A stretch of 64,000 nt of DNA, taken from NCBI RefSeq assembly GCF_910592395.1, contig NC_088309.1, forward strand, positions 1,864,501-1,928,500, in the 5' to 3' direction. Each line of letters begins with the position of its first letter. The stretch's first letter is position 1. This DNA comes from Lineus longissimus (Eukaryota > Nemertea > Pilidiophora > Heteronemertea > Lineidae). The translations under genes and the position numbers were made by a program. Shown piece by piece: positions 24,701 to 39,700 of the stretch. Below the pieces are notes generated by a model that did not search any database, had not been told where the DNA came from, and worked only from the letters and a program-made list of their open reading frames with translations.

Positions 24701-27700
24701 TACCAAACATCTCACCATTACTGTGCTCTGCGGGGACATACAGTGCCGCAACAAGTGCTTTTTGCATAGGATGCGAGAAAGGGTACTACAGTGGGATTGG
24801 CTGGAGTAACTGTACTGAGTGCGCGGCTGGTTATGACTGCTCCGATAGTGCAGATAGCTCACCATCTCAATGTCCACCTGGGACTTACTCTCCCCAGGGT
24901 GTGACTGTATGCAGTGTTTGTGATGTTGGTACCTATGCCGATTCAAGTGGCGCTGAATCCTGCACGTCATGTACGGCTGGTTTCAACTGCTCTGACTCAA
25001 GTGCTAGACCAATGCCCTGTCCTGCTGGTACCTACAGTGCAGAAAACACTGCTGCATGTATCTCATGCCCTGCTGGACAATTCAGTGCTTCTCAGGCCAG
25101 TTCCTGCTCGGTCTGTGCTGCTGGCTTTGACTGTTCAGAGCCAAGCCTCACACCAACACCATGTGCTGCAGGCACATACAGTGCAGAAGGCTCTGCTTCC
25201 TGCTCGCCCTGTTTGACAGGCCAATACAGCACCGCACAGGCCAACAACTGCTCAACCTGCTCACCAGGATACGACTGCTCTGATCCAAGTGCAACACCAA
25301 CGCCATGCTCAGCCGGAACCTACAGTATCTCAGGATCCACAGCTTGTATCCCATGTCCAACAGGAACCTACAGTTTGGCCCAAGCAAGCAGTTGTATCGT
25401 CTGCCCGGCTGGATCTGACTGCGCACAGCAAGATCAAGTACCGTCTGCCTGTGATGGTGGATTCTTCAGCGTAGGAGGGAACTCAACCTGTGTCCCATGC
25501 CCAACAGGTGAGAGATTTATTCCAGACTATTATAGTTTTTAGCTATCTTTTTGGCATCTTCATGTATTTGATGATGAAGTTTCTTTGCCATCATACAACA
25601 TTTCCATAGAAATAAAAAATATTCCATGATATTTGTGACCCGGGGCATCAAAATCACAGTCAGCGTTAATGCATTTGATGTTGTCTGTACATACAAAATG
25701 TAGTTCCTCGGGCATTTCCAGTAGATTAGCAACCCACTTTTCCGCCTGTGTGTTTTCTTATCTTTAAAAAACGAAAAGATTTATTGGCATTGTATTTGCA
25801 TTGTCGTGGTTTATCATCTCAGGAAGTAAGCTTTAGCCCTTGGCAATATCTCTAATGATTATTTTGGCAGAAGACATTTTCGTTGGAGGATAAATGTACT
25901 GAAAGGCTGAACGTGAAAGTGTTTATGTTGTGAATTTGTTGCTTGGATTTTGGATTGTTGGGATAATCGCAAGAAAATCTATCCGCTTATACTTTTTGTC
26001 TGCATAATTGTCTCTGTTATTTTGGAAGTAGACTTAAAATTTTGTGCCAATTTAACCCATTCAATCCAAAGATCTAATGATTTTACATATCGTCACCCTC
26101 ATAAAAAAATGCCCAACCAATTGAACCATTTTCATTTAGACTTCTTTCATCTTCTCTCTCACTTCTCAACTTTCAGGAACTTACAGTGAGCCAGGCTCCC
26201 AAACCTGCACCCCCTGCCCAGCTGGTAAAGACTGCGCTAACTCCTCTGTTGCTGCTGGGGTGCTACCCCCAGATTGTCTGAATGGCACCTACAGCTTACT
26301 TGGAGACACCACCTGCAGGCCGTGCCCATCAGGTAAGCTGTTGTTGATTTGAGTTCACCTCTCTTGGGGTCTGGGATAATATAAGCTGACTGATAAGATT
26401 GCTTTGAAAGTGACACAAAAATTTTATATGAGCGATTGACCGTGGGTTTGTGTTAGTTCTAAATGGTTGTCTGCCAATAGCTGATCAGTCCCAAAATAAA
26501 TTCATTCCTGGTCCAACTGATCAATAACTTGTTTGCCCTACTTTCAGAATAAAGGTAAAATCTATGCTATCAGATCGGTGGTAAGATTAGCAGTTATCTA
26601 ATCATAATAAGTAGAACTGCAGTTGTCATTTGTTTATTAGATGCTTCTAAGTTCTAGTCGAGTAGTTGCATAACGTTCACTCTAGTTTCAGCTTATGTTC
26701 AGTTATGTTACTCAAGTGCTAATGGCTTTCTTCAACTGCTTGGCTTGCTTTTATCAGTTATTACTAACGGCAGTGTCTTGTATTCAGCAATTGAAATGGA
26801 AAATATTTTGATTCTGTTATTGCACCAACCTCAATCAAATACACCATCACAGATATCAAACACAAGTGGTTCCATGTCGTTTAGACCAGAAAACATGCAG
26901 AAGTACCCGGTATCGTTCTGAAAGTCAGGATCAGTGGTCAGGCGAGGATCACTGGGGTAGTGCACCAGGCACATGCTCCCTTATTTGAGAAAGTTCTTTG
27001 AAATTGACAAAGTTATCAGAAGTTGACAAAGTCTTTTTTCTGTTTCCTGTATCCACGCCTGGGTGTTCTGGTGTCTGTTTTCAGGGTGTGAAGTGTTTGA
27101 TCTGCATGATGTGTGCTCTGCTGGGTGTCAATGAGTGAGGGATTGGGATAGAAGCAGGCCCACATAAAAACTGTGTGAATCTGTGTGTGCTGTAAGATAA
27201 GCGAGTGAGGTTATAGTTGATCTTCTCTGAGAGATTACATGAAGAATGGCCCTACTACTATCTGAGTTGTCTATATGAAAGATGGCTTTGATAATATGTG
27301 ACTTTTCTCTTAAACTGTTTTCTCTCCTTTCAGGATGGTACCAGACAAGCACAGGTCAGTCTTCATGCACAGAGTGTACTGCAGGTGAGTGATTTCTTAG
27401 GGCCCATGCTATTGAAAAGTGTGAAAAATCTATTTTTTCAAAATCAAGATTTCAAAAGTGTTGAAAACCTTTCCCGTAAATCTCATCTTTTTCATTCAGG
27501 TCAACGGTGCCCCCACCCTGGCCAGGCTGCTGAGGATTGTCCAGCTGGGACATACCAGAACATCAAAGGCCAAACAAGCTGCAAAGAGGTAGGTGTACTT
27601 TTCAACCATTCTACGTTATAGAACTTGGGCTGATTTATTGAGACAGAAGTGTGTAATTTACACTAGCGTTACTATTCTTAAAATCTCAGTTTTTCTGACC

Positions 27701-30700
27701 TTCTTTGACTTGCTTTTCAGTGTCCCTCGGGTTACTACCAAACCAGTGCCAAGCAGACGTCTTGTAACATCTGCTCCGCAGGAAAGAAATGTCCATATGC
27801 TGACCAAGCGGAAGTGGCTTGTACCGGGAACACAGTAAGTATAGTAATAAACTGTATGCTACCGCGGCATTAGTCAAGTGACATCCCACAGCTGCAATCA
27901 GTCCTTTGTGTTAGTCCTCAGCAACCTGACCTTGTGATGGTTCGATCTGCACTCTCATTTCTCTGTACCAGTGAAATGATTTGTTTTCTTTCAGTATTCT
28001 CTTCCTGGCCAGACAGGCTGTACAACCTGCCCTCCAGGGAAAGTCTGCAGTAGTGGTCAGATATCATCCTCTTGTACGGTGAGTTGTTATTTCTTTGATC
28101 TTTTTCACATTCAAGCAGTGCAAAAGGCAGTTTAAGATGATCATTATCACCCTCTAAAGTTCTCCATTGCATCAAATTTGTCAAGTACATTTTCCCATCA
28201 ATCTTTTCAGAGATACCAGCATTAAGACAGAATGTCGTAAATTTCTATTTCAGTCCGGCCAATATTATACCGACTCAGCTTGCGTCACTTGTGAAAATGG
28301 CTACTATTGCCCATCACCCCTTGCTGGGCACATTCCATGCCCAGACGGGACCTACACCGACTCCACCGGACAGACATCATGTACGACTTGCCCTGCTGGC
28401 AAGAAGTGTTACCCCACGTCTGCTACGCCAAGTAACTGTGAGGCCGGATACTACAGTCCTGCTGGCCAGGGCCTTTGTCTGGTAAGTGATATTTTACTTT
28501 GCTTTGCTGAGTTTAGAATGGTCACCTGAACTTGCTTTGATTCTTGTCATTTGAAAGTTCATGTGGACAATGGCTTAATTACAGCTTTTCTTCCATAATG
28601 TCAACTGTCTCCCCATGGCTTATACTCGGATAAAATGACTTGACCTTAAAATCTTTTATTATTTCTTCTCTAGGTTTGTGGTTGTGGTACATACAGCGCA
28701 AGTGGGGCTGAATCATGCTCAGTGTGCCCAGCTGGTCAGCGCTGTTCTAACTCTAGCACCCCTGTTGATTGCAACGCTGGTGAATACAGTCCTGCTGGGT
28801 CTGCTGCTTGTACACCTTGTGAAAGTGGTGAGTAACCTTAAACTTAAAGTAGTTTACTGACCTGAAGTTCCGTGTATCTTTTGCCGATGCCAGGGCATTC
28901 AAAGTGACAATACATGTAAAGGCTAGCTTGTGATCGGTAATTTCTCCTCACTTGCCTCACAGCGTCACGATAGTCCATTTCATGAGAATTTGGAACCGCA
29001 TGAAAAAAAGGTCGAGATGGCGGGAAGAATATTCAGTATTTCACCTCAAATGTCTCACTTCTTTTAAAATACTTTTGTTCTTTTATAGGCTACTACAGTG
29101 GGACTAAAGCAGGTGCCTGTTCGACCTGCCCAGCTGGGAAATCCTGTGCGACTCCTTCAGCCACTCCTGCCAACTGTTCCTCTGGTTCCTACAGTTTAGG
29201 AGGAAAGGTTGTCTCATGTACCACATGTCCCGCTGGGTTCTCATGCGGCGCTGCCAATGCATTGCCCGTTGCTTGTACGGCTGGGAAGTATGCTGTGGCT
29301 GGTTCCTTGAGTTGTAGTCCATGTCCTGCTGGACAGTCTTGCCTCGATCCAGCGTCTGCACCCACCAATTGCCCAAGTGGATACTACAGTGCATCCGTAA
29401 GTCAAAAGTGACCCAGGTTTAGCCTTTCCAAGTGTTTCGAGATTTTGTGACGAAGTTTCTCATAAAAGTGTGTACGTTACCTGAAAGTGTATGTCACTAT
29501 CATGGCATCAATGGCTTTTTCCCTCTTTGGTGCCAATGATGCCACAGAGAAACTCCTTTTTGCGTTGTTATGACATAATGGACAGCTGACTGTGGCCTTG
29601 TGGAAAAGTTCTCATCGAGAGCTTTCCAACCAGTGGTTATGTCTGTTGGTTTTTAACACTGGACCCTTATATATTTGGCAATTCCTTTTAAACTTTAGTT
29701 GTTATCTGTTCCAGGGTGCATCTCAGTGCAGCATTTGTCCTGCAGGCTTCAGTTGTACCTCCAGCACAACTGCCGCTTGCAGCTCTGGCAAATACAGCCG
29801 CACTGGAGAAACGACATGTCAGAATTGCTCCATCGGGAAAATGTGCCCGTTTGCCAACATCTTGCCGATCAGTTGCCAGAGTGGTTTCCATACCAGTGGA
29901 GCTGAGAGTGCAACATCTTGTACAGAGTGCCCTGCTGGATCCTACTGTTCTACTCCTGAGTAAGTTCGCATCTCGTAGCTATTCAGTTTGCAGGGGGGAA
30001 CAGTTTACACATATGCAGTCAGTGCATAGTTGTCAGGAGTATTTCAGGTTTATGGTTTGGCTTTTAAGATGGCGATCTTCAAATGAACCCCCGGCATCCC
30101 AGAACCCCTGGAGTTGCCATAGAGTAACTATAAACTTTACTGAAGACGTGAAATTATGAAATAGTTCCCAGTCTACAGTAAGCGAGGTGATATATTGATG
30201 TCTTTGGTGCCAGTCTACCTGCAGTTTGGTTAAACCCTTATTCATTATTCCTTCAGAATGTGTTTTAGAAATTGCTACCAACTTCACCTTAACATTCGAA
30301 TCTTGATTGTAGGGCATCTCCACAGACTTGCAGCAGTGGAGAATACAGTACACGTAAATCGACCACCTGTACGAGTTGCCCTCCAGGGTACTCCTGCCCT
30401 ACTACCAGCTCTTTCCCATCACCGTGCAACGCTGGCACCTACTCCACCGGAGGTCAGACGTCTTGCTCGGGTTGTGATGCTGGTTATGCTTGTCCTTCGA
30501 CCACAACTGCCAGTGATAAATATGCTTGTGCTGCTGGTAAGTAAAGTTTTCATTGTATCATGGTATAAAGACTAGTAAACTCTTACAGTGCAAGAATTTC
30601 ATCCCTTTTCAGACCACCCCATGGAAAAAGATCTATTATAGGCAGCTGATGTATAGAATCTTTTGCAGTAGCTTCTCACTAGCCAGGGGATTTCGTTTGA

Positions 30701-33700
30701 CCTCGGACTGTTTGGCCTTTGTTATTTATCAGTGTGACTCGGGCTATCCTGGGTAATACCAACTCGAGAGAAAATGATACATGGTTTGGGACAGTTCACT
30801 TCTTACATGTACTCTTAAAACTTTATTTATTTCTGTAAATTTGTTTTCCAGGAACCTACTCTGCTGGCAACCAGTCATCATGCACACCATGTCCGGCTGG
30901 AAGTTACTGTCCGGTCACAACTGCGGCAACAGTCACTCCCTGTGCATCTGGATCGTTCTCATATTCGTCACAGACATCATGTACCCCTTGTCCGGCTGGA
31001 TGGCAATGTCCAACAAACGATGGCACCGGCAATTCACAGTGTGAGAGTGGTTACTATGCTCCTGCTAATGCAACAAGCTGTGTCGAATGTCCTGCCGGGA
31101 AAGCTTGTCCAAGCTCTGCCTCTGCTGTTGTCATTGACTGCCAACCAGGAACTTATTCAATTGGAAAGCAGACGACATGCACTTCATGTCCACCAGGATA
31201 CGCTTGTTCAAGTATCACGTCTGCTGCTAAAACTCTATGCACAGATGGTAGTTACAGTGCTGGTGGCCAGGACACTTGTACTCCATGTCCTGCTGGCTAT
31301 GCCTGTCCAAGTAAATATGCTGACATGAAGATCATCTGTGCTGACGGGACGTACTCAGTTGACAAGCAGATATCTTGTACAAAATGTAAAGCCGGGAAGG
31401 AATGTCCTATGAGGAATCAAACTGGAACGGCTTGTGCTGCAGGAAAGTACAGTTTGGAAGGATATACTCAGTGTTTTACATGTCCTGCTGGTTACCAGTG
31501 CCGGAATCAAGCCGCTGCTCCTGTCGTCTGCCTGGCAGGAGAATACAGCTATGCTGGTTCTCCCTCTTGTACTGCATGTAATGGTGGCTATGCCTGCCCT
31601 GGAGGAAGTATATCTCCTCAACCAGCAACTGCAATCTGTCCGTTAGGGTACTATTGCGCAAACGGGAAAGATAAAACTCCATGCCCAAAAGGGAAATATG
31701 GTTACTTGACTGGACAGTCATCTGAAGCAAATGCCTGTAAGAAGTGCCCAAAAGGCTATTTCTGCCCTGAAGGTACCACTGGTTCATCTCTAAATCCACC
31801 AATTACAAACAAGCTGATATGTCCGCGAGGCCATTATTGCCCAGAAAGCACAGGTGACTACAAAGACCATCCTTGCGCACCTGGGACCTACTATAAGAAC
31901 CTTGGAGCTGTATCTGCTGATGAGTGTCTCTCGTGTCCCGCAGGTAGGGTCTGCGCTGGAGGAACTGCTACACCCAACTGTAAAGAATGTGTTTGTCCCC
32001 GTGGTCACTTCTGTCGACGGTCAACAGGAACAGCCACTAAGTGTCCTGCTGGTTCATACACAGAAGAGGAGGGCGCTACTGGCGGAGAGTTCTGCAAGAA
32101 CTGCCCAGCAGGTCATTGGTGCGCATCAGGAACTGCCACTCCAACCCCTTGCCTCCAAGGAACATATAATCCATACGTCAGCCAGCAGAATGTTACTGGC
32201 TGTATGTCATGCGTCGCTGGTGAATCTTGTACGAATTTTGGCCTAACGTCACCAGATCGGCCCTGTGCACCTGGATATTACTGTCCTGGAGGAAACTACC
32301 TTCCAAATCAAACGGAATATGCCTGCCCACCAGGAACCTTCACCAACTTCAACAACCTGACAGCGATTGAGCAGTGTGAGACATGTCCACCTACTGTTGC
32401 ATGTTTAATCGGCACCGGTGGCCAACAGAAACCACCTGTTGCCTGTGCACAAGGTCATTATTGCCCCAACGGTACTGGAAGCCCGACACAACATCCCTGC
32501 CCCGCAGGATCATGGACTAACCTGACTAATTTGCGTTCTGTGGAAGAGTGTTATGTGTGTCCGAGAGGATATTATTGTCTGGAAGCCACGGTTCTCCCTG
32601 CAGAAACCTGTGCCAAAGGTCATTGGTGCCCAGATGGTAAGTTATCTCGGAATTCACAATGAAAGAAATTTCTTGGAAACTATGACAAGTCAATGGTTGA
32701 CATTATTGAAGTTCAAACAAAATATTCAGAAGTTGTGTAGTTGAAGGTTGGGTTGCAGCTGCTGTGAGCCCTCCCCAGGTCTCCTGAGGCATAGAAAGCA
32801 TGTTAAAATACATTCACTGCATGAAGAATTTAATGACCAGTGCTTTAGTGTGGATAAGTTTCATTTCGTACGAAGTGTTTTATCTAAACATCTTACGCGT
32901 TTGTGTTTCAGGTACAAAGACGGCAACAGAGAACCCGTGCCATGCTGGGTCCTACAGTAACAACACTGGTAACACGGCATGGGAGCAATGTGTCGACTGT
33001 CCGGCCGGTCATTATTGCCCTGCAGGATCCGCATTACCTACTCCATGTTCAGCGTAAGTTTGCCACTTCCTCTTCTCTTCTTTTGTAGCGTGAAAGAAGC
33101 CGGATGGGTTGTAAAGTTGTGATCCTGAGGTGGCTTAAAACAGGTTGAATCTTCAAAGTTGTGACCAGAATACAGATCGTAGCATTTTGAAAGGTTGTTG
33201 TCATAATCGCCCCTGCATTTGGGATGACAAGTGGTTGATTCTTCCTTGAAACTAGGTGTCACTTTTCAGAGTGGTTGTAGAAACGTTTTATATGGTATGC
33301 AGTCAGACATGGTTTGACACATCTTACATTATAAAAACAGTTCATGGGTTAATACTATGCTCTGTGCTTGATTTTTTTGTGATGGTGAGATAACTTTGGT
33401 TCATTTCAGGGGTACTTATAATCCAGACGAAGAAGGGAAGAATGTCTCGGCATGCGTTCCATGTACAGCTGGATCGTATTGTCCTATAGAGGGCGTTGCA
33501 GATCCACTTCCATGCGACAAAGGAAACTTCTCAGATTCTGGTGCGGCCGTGTGTACGACCTGCGATGCCGGACATTACTGTGATCTAAACACCACAAGTC
33601 AAGCATACATGTTGTCGGACAGGATCTGCCCTGCTGGAGTCGAATGTCCACCAGGAATGGTTCAAGCGCCAGATTTAGACAATGATAAGTGCCGCACTGG

Positions 33701-36700
33701 TTACTACTGTCCACGAGGTGATGTCAATCCATATCCAGTGCCATGTCCAGTGGGGACCTTCAATGAACATTATGGCTTGCAGAAGGTTTCTGAATGTCAG
33801 GCGTGTACCGCTGGGGAGTACTGTACTCCAGCTGGATTGTCTCAGCCGGCTGGACCCTGTCCTGGAGGTTACTATTGTCCTGTAGGAACTGGTCTTTCCA
33901 ACACATTCCCCTGCCCTGTTGGCTTCTACCGGAATTCATCGGCGAGAGAGTCATTCCAGGACTGTACAGAATGTATCTCTGGTTATTTCTGTAACATTGA
34001 AGGCTTAGCTGAACCAATCATTTGTCCAAGGGGCTATTTCTGTGTGAGTGGAACAGTAAACCCACAGCCCTGTCCTCTTGGGACTTACAGTAACTCATCT
34101 GGCTTGCGAACCTCTACCGATTGTACTCCGTGTCCTGGTGGCTCCTATTGTGATGGTATCGGAATGACTGCTCCAACAGATATCTGCGATGCTGGATTCT
34201 ATTGCCGAGAAAAGGCCTATACCTCTGCACCTCCTGATGGCCCCACTGGTGGTCTCTGTCCCGCTGGTGGTTATTGCCCAGCCGGTAGTGCTACACCCAC
34301 ATCATGCCCCGTTGGCAAGTACAGTAAATCAGCTGGTGCCAAGACAGAGTATGATTGTATCCCGTGTGACCCTGGATTCTACTGTGCTGGCTCCAGTAGC
34401 ACGGATGCCTCCCAGAAGTGTACGGCCGGTTATTACTGTACTGGCGGATCTGGTATCCCAACACAATATGAAACCAGTGCTGGGCATTTCTCGGAGGAAG
34501 GTGCCTATAAAGAAACTCCATGCCCTCGTGGGACGCATCAACCAGCCATGAGGTCACCATCTTGTCTCCAGTGTCCTCAGGGATACTACTGCAATGAAAC
34601 TGGTATGATTGACAATGTTATCTGCCCGCAAGGATCATACTGCCCACTTGGAAGCAAGGTGCCCACGCCATGCCCGAGAGGTACCATGTTGAAAGAAGTC
34701 GGACGCTACGAGGAGGCTCATTGCGACCCATGCACTGCTGGACAAGCATGCGAATCTGTTGGACTCTCGGCACCAAATACCATGTGTGTACCAGGACATT
34801 ATTGCAATGGTAAGTTCAATCTCTCAAGTTGTCATTCCTTAAATGAGAAAAATATTCAGTTTATCTTGAATTCTTGGTCATGGTCCAGGTTAATGGGCTT
34901 CTATGCTTTGTCAGATGCCATTGCTGAAGAAGTAGTACTAGGAGATGGAATTTGACAGAGTTAATATTCATGATGGTTGAAGATGGAATTTGAATAAGGA
35001 ATTTGATCAAGAGTCTATTTCCCAATGTAAACCTTCTCTTGTAATATTCCAGATGGTGCCAACATATCAACACCTGTGGGGATGCCCTTCGGTGACCTCT
35101 GTCCACCTGGATTCTATTGTCCTGAGGGTACAGCCCAATATCAACACCACCCCTGTCCAAATGGTACCTACAGCAACTACACTGGCAACTCTGCTGAGGA
35201 CAACTGCACGCTGTGTGACCCTGGGAAAGTTTGTGCAGGATCTGCTCTAACCACTCCTAATGGTGTCTGCGATCCGGGATATTTCTGTCGTCGGGGAGCA
35301 TACACGGCCCGCCCGAATGATGGCGGCTCGACCGGTGCCCCTTGCCCGAAGGGTAATTACTGCCCACAAGGAACTGGTGAACCACTGACTTGCCCCCCGG
35401 GAAGCTTCACCAATGTCACCCAACTCGACTACTGCTTTGATTGTCCAGCAGGATTCTATTGTACCGATGGTGAGATACCGTTACGATGTCCCAGAGGTCG
35501 CTACTGCCCTGAAAACACCACCATCGATCAGCCAAAATGTCCACGGGGAACTTACAATGCAGAGCTTGGTAGGTTGAGTGTTTTCTTGAACTTCTTCTGT
35601 TAGTAGTGTCAGTGAAAAAGGTACTTTGATGCATTTGGTACCAAATCACTTTGTCCGTTCAGTTGAGGTCGATTGACACCTTTTCCAACTCTTTCAGGAA
35701 TGTCTCGGGAGAGTGACTGTCAACAATGTTTGGGCGGTTACTACTGTTACAAGATGGGTGCCACCAGTTTCGATCCGAGTGTGAATGACACAGGCACAGC
35801 TGAATGCGCGGCCGGTTATTATTGTAAAATGGGTAAGTCAAAATATGCTCTAAGTTATCAACCAGTCAAAGATAATGAGCTGCTGTGGAAACATACAGAA
35901 TCACAGGATTGAACAATCTACCGGTGCTTTAGCTTTATAAGGTCTTGGGAGAGAAAGGTTGGGATGTGTCCTTATTTTTTCTGATGAAATTGCTTCCATG
36001 GACTGCTGCAGATAAGGCTGAAACAGGTCATATGGCCCACTAATAGTTATGCCATTTTGACTAACTACAATGTGGACCATGCTTTCAGTATATCTGAAAT
36101 ATATTTGCCAAGCCAGTTGGTATTCTACTTCTTACTGTCCACTTTTCAACTGTCATACAAATTTGTTTCAGGTGTAAATGTTAGCACTCCCACTCCCGAG
36201 ACCACTAGTGGGGTAGGCGGGCCTTGTCCTGTCGGCCACTACTGCCCGAAGAAGACAGAAGATCCTGTCCCTTGCCCGAGTGGAACTTACAGGGACACCA
36301 TACAAGCCACTGCTGTTGGCGATTGTATTGACTGTAAACTTGGACAATATTGTGGTAGTCCTGGCCTGAACGATTCTACTGCACCGTGTGCTCCTGGATT
36401 CTATTGCCTGCGGAAGAGTAATACACCAACACCAACAGGTAAGAAGCTAATTCAAAACGTCCCACCTATAGGGCTGGGTTTGCAAAGAGTTTACGTTGTA
36501 GATTTTATGTGTCACTTCTCATATGGGGCATCACACAGGGTATTTGAATGCCGATTGTAAATTTTCATTCCTGACATTTCAGGGTCTGATTCTTCGGTCG
36601 GTGGTCCGTGCCCGTACGGAAGGTACTGTCCCGAGGGCACATCATACCCACTTGGCTGCCCAGCCGGCTCCTACCAGAATCTGACAGGTCAGCCGACCTG

Positions 36701-39700
36701 TTTCAACTGTCCTGAAGGGTACTTCTGTCCAGAGAATACAACGGATTACTCTAAATTCCCCTGTCCTGTTGGCCATTTTTGTCCAAATGGTACAACTTAT
36801 GGTGTAGAGTTTAAGTGCCCGAAAGGATATTACCGTGGTGGTCAGAATGGTGTCAGTTTGAGCGACTGCTCTCCATGTCCACCCGGCAAGTACTGCGGCT
36901 CTGAGGGACTGAGTGCACCAACTGCAGACTGTGATGCAGGTAAGTAATCTTACATTGATCTTATACCAGTGTTTTAGGTTGTGGCTTTGTTCTCATAAAG
37001 TTATCATCATCGGCAGAATTTTTCACAGTGCGCAGCTCAGTAGTGATAATCTCCATGCCCAGGGAATCCATCCTATCAATTATGGTAGCTCCTTCCACTT
37101 CTATCGGTTGTTCCATATAAACCTTCTTTGCATTCCAGGTTGGTTCTGTGTCAATGCTGCATGGTCCGCCCAGCCGTCTGACTACGACAACTTCACCCAT
37201 GGCAGCTGCCTCTGCCCGGGCAACTCAACAGGAGGGAAATGTCAGCCTGGCTACTACTGTCCTACTGGGTCTGAGGAACCCATTCTGTGTCGGGAAGGCA
37301 GCTACTGTGGCACAGCTGGGTTAGCGGATGTGACAGGAGTATGTGCGCAAGGATATTACTGTGCTCGCGGTGCCACCAAGCCCAATCCAACAGATGGAGT
37401 GACCGGGGATGTTTGCCCTTCTGGTAGATACTGCGGTACTGGTACCACCACCAATCAGCCCCGCTGTCCCCCTGGAACCTATTCCAACACAACTGGCCTG
37501 AAAGCCATCTCGGATTGCGTCCCCTGCGAACAGCGTTACTACTGTGGTTCCTATGGTCTAACGGCACCGACAGATCTTTGCGACGAAGGTTAAAAGATAC
37601 ATCTTTCTTAATGATTGTCTCGTGTAACTTTAGATTATGATCGAGGTTTTCAAATGTAGATGAATTCTAGGCACCAGTTAATCACTGGATTGCGAAGAAG
37701 CTACTAAACGAAACTTGACTAATGCCTAGCACAAGTACACTCCCAGTCACCACTGACATACCCTCGGCTTCATGTGGTTTTTTGTGTTCTGTTTTTCAAT
37801 TTTTCAAAAAGTTCATGAGTATTTTCATCCTTGTCTTCCAGGATACTACTGCCCCACTGGACAGAACATGAGCAGTCCATTGGCATGCAGCCCAGGTTAT
37901 TTCTGTGTGCGTGGAAGTTTTGTCATGGAGGCTTGTCCATCTGGTACTTACCAGGATGAATCCGCTCAAGGGTCCTGTAAAGAATGCCTTGCAGGTAAGC
38001 ACAATATCCTTTATAGTTGATTTTAAAGAATGCTATCGTGGATGCTGTCTGGAGAGACACCACGTTACCCACAGAGCTAATCCGTGGGTGGTCAATTCCA
38101 TGACGTCAGACAGGGGTCAACCGATGTCAAAGGTTGCGCTCAGGTTTTTTAACAACTCCCAATATAAGCATAAGGTTTCTCCCACGTGCCCTAGCATTTG
38201 ACTGCATCGTTCGAAACTTCCTATTGGTATAAACATTTCTTGATAGGTTTCGTTTCAAAACATTCATCGTCTTCTTTCAGGTTTCTACTGTGACAAGGCC
38301 AATGCTCCAGTCACGACCTATACCAGTTATCCCTGCCCTGTTGGCCACTACTGCTTGAATGGAACACAGTTGTCAACGCAGTACCCCTGTCCAAGAGGCA
38401 CGTACAACCCGTCAACACAACTACAGAGTGAGGACCAGTGTACGCCATGTGACCCAGGCTCCTACTGTGGAACACTGGGAAGGAGCAACGTGCAAGGTAA
38501 GATTATTCAATGTTATCATCAGAACGTCCCTGCCCTTGAGTGCTAGCAAAACAGCATTTTACCAAAGAAAACAAAACATTGTCTCTGCTTCATTATCATA
38601 GAAATGGAAAAGATATGAATTCTTTTATGATAGTGATTGCCGTGTTGTGGCTGCAGATGTCTATATGCTCATTCATGTATCCTTGTATGCATTTCAGGTC
38701 CTTGTGATGCTGGTTCTTGGTGTAAGAATGGTTCATCAGTGACAGCTCCCGTAGATGGTGTTACTGGTGGTCCTTGTCCGGCTGGTAAATACTGCCCACA
38801 GGGCACTGTGGTTCCTGTGCCCTGCCCTGTTGGAACCATGTCAAACTCCACTGGATTGTCATCGGCTACGGAATGTCCAGCATGTCCTGCAGGATATTAC
38901 TGTGACAAGACTGGAATATTTGAACCTGTTGGTCCATGTGCACCAGGTTACTACTGTACAGGCAACACAACCAGTGCTACACCTAATGACGGTGGTGTCA
39001 CTGGAGCACCATGTACGGTCGGTCATTATTGTCCTGGTGAAACAGCCAGTCCTGTACCTTGTCCAGTTGGGACGTTCATGACCAACACACAAGCAGCTGT
39101 CTGTGATGATTGCACGGCTGGACACTATTGCCTAGATGGCTTGAACCTCATTCAGTGTCCTGCTGGATTCTATTGCCCATCTGGTACAGGAAATGTGTGG
39201 AAGTCCTGTCCGTATGGGACTTACAGCACCAACCCTGGATTAGCTGCTGCCTCCCAGTGTACTGACTGCAGTGGTGGCTACTATTGCAACAGATACAATG
39301 CCTCTGGACCCTCTGGACCGTGTGATGCTGGGTATTTCTGCACGTTTGGCTCAGACACCCCAACTCCTGATGCCAACTTCACCGGCAATGCTGGACCCTG
39401 TCCTGCTGGGTCGTACTGCCCACAACAAACAACAACACCTCTTCCATGCCCTATTGGTACCTACAGCAACAAAACGAAACTGACAAACTCAACTCAGTGT
39501 ACTTTATGTCCCTATGGCCAATACTGTGGGACACCTGGTCTCTCTACCCCTACTGGTCCATGTGATGGTGGATTCTACTGTCTCCTTGGAGCTAAAGTAC
39601 CCAACAACCCTGTAGTTGATTCGACTGGAGGACCATGCCCATTAGGGTTCAAATGTCCACCTGGAACCTCATTCCCCTTGAGTTGCCCAGCAGGAACTTA

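Noticed and set aside
36057-36171. Upstream extension of the exon 27 reading frame
   Set aside because: The frame is open, but the sequence is hydrophobic and Cys-free, ends in a strong acceptor (AAATTTGTTTCAG), and the module continues correctly from exon 26.
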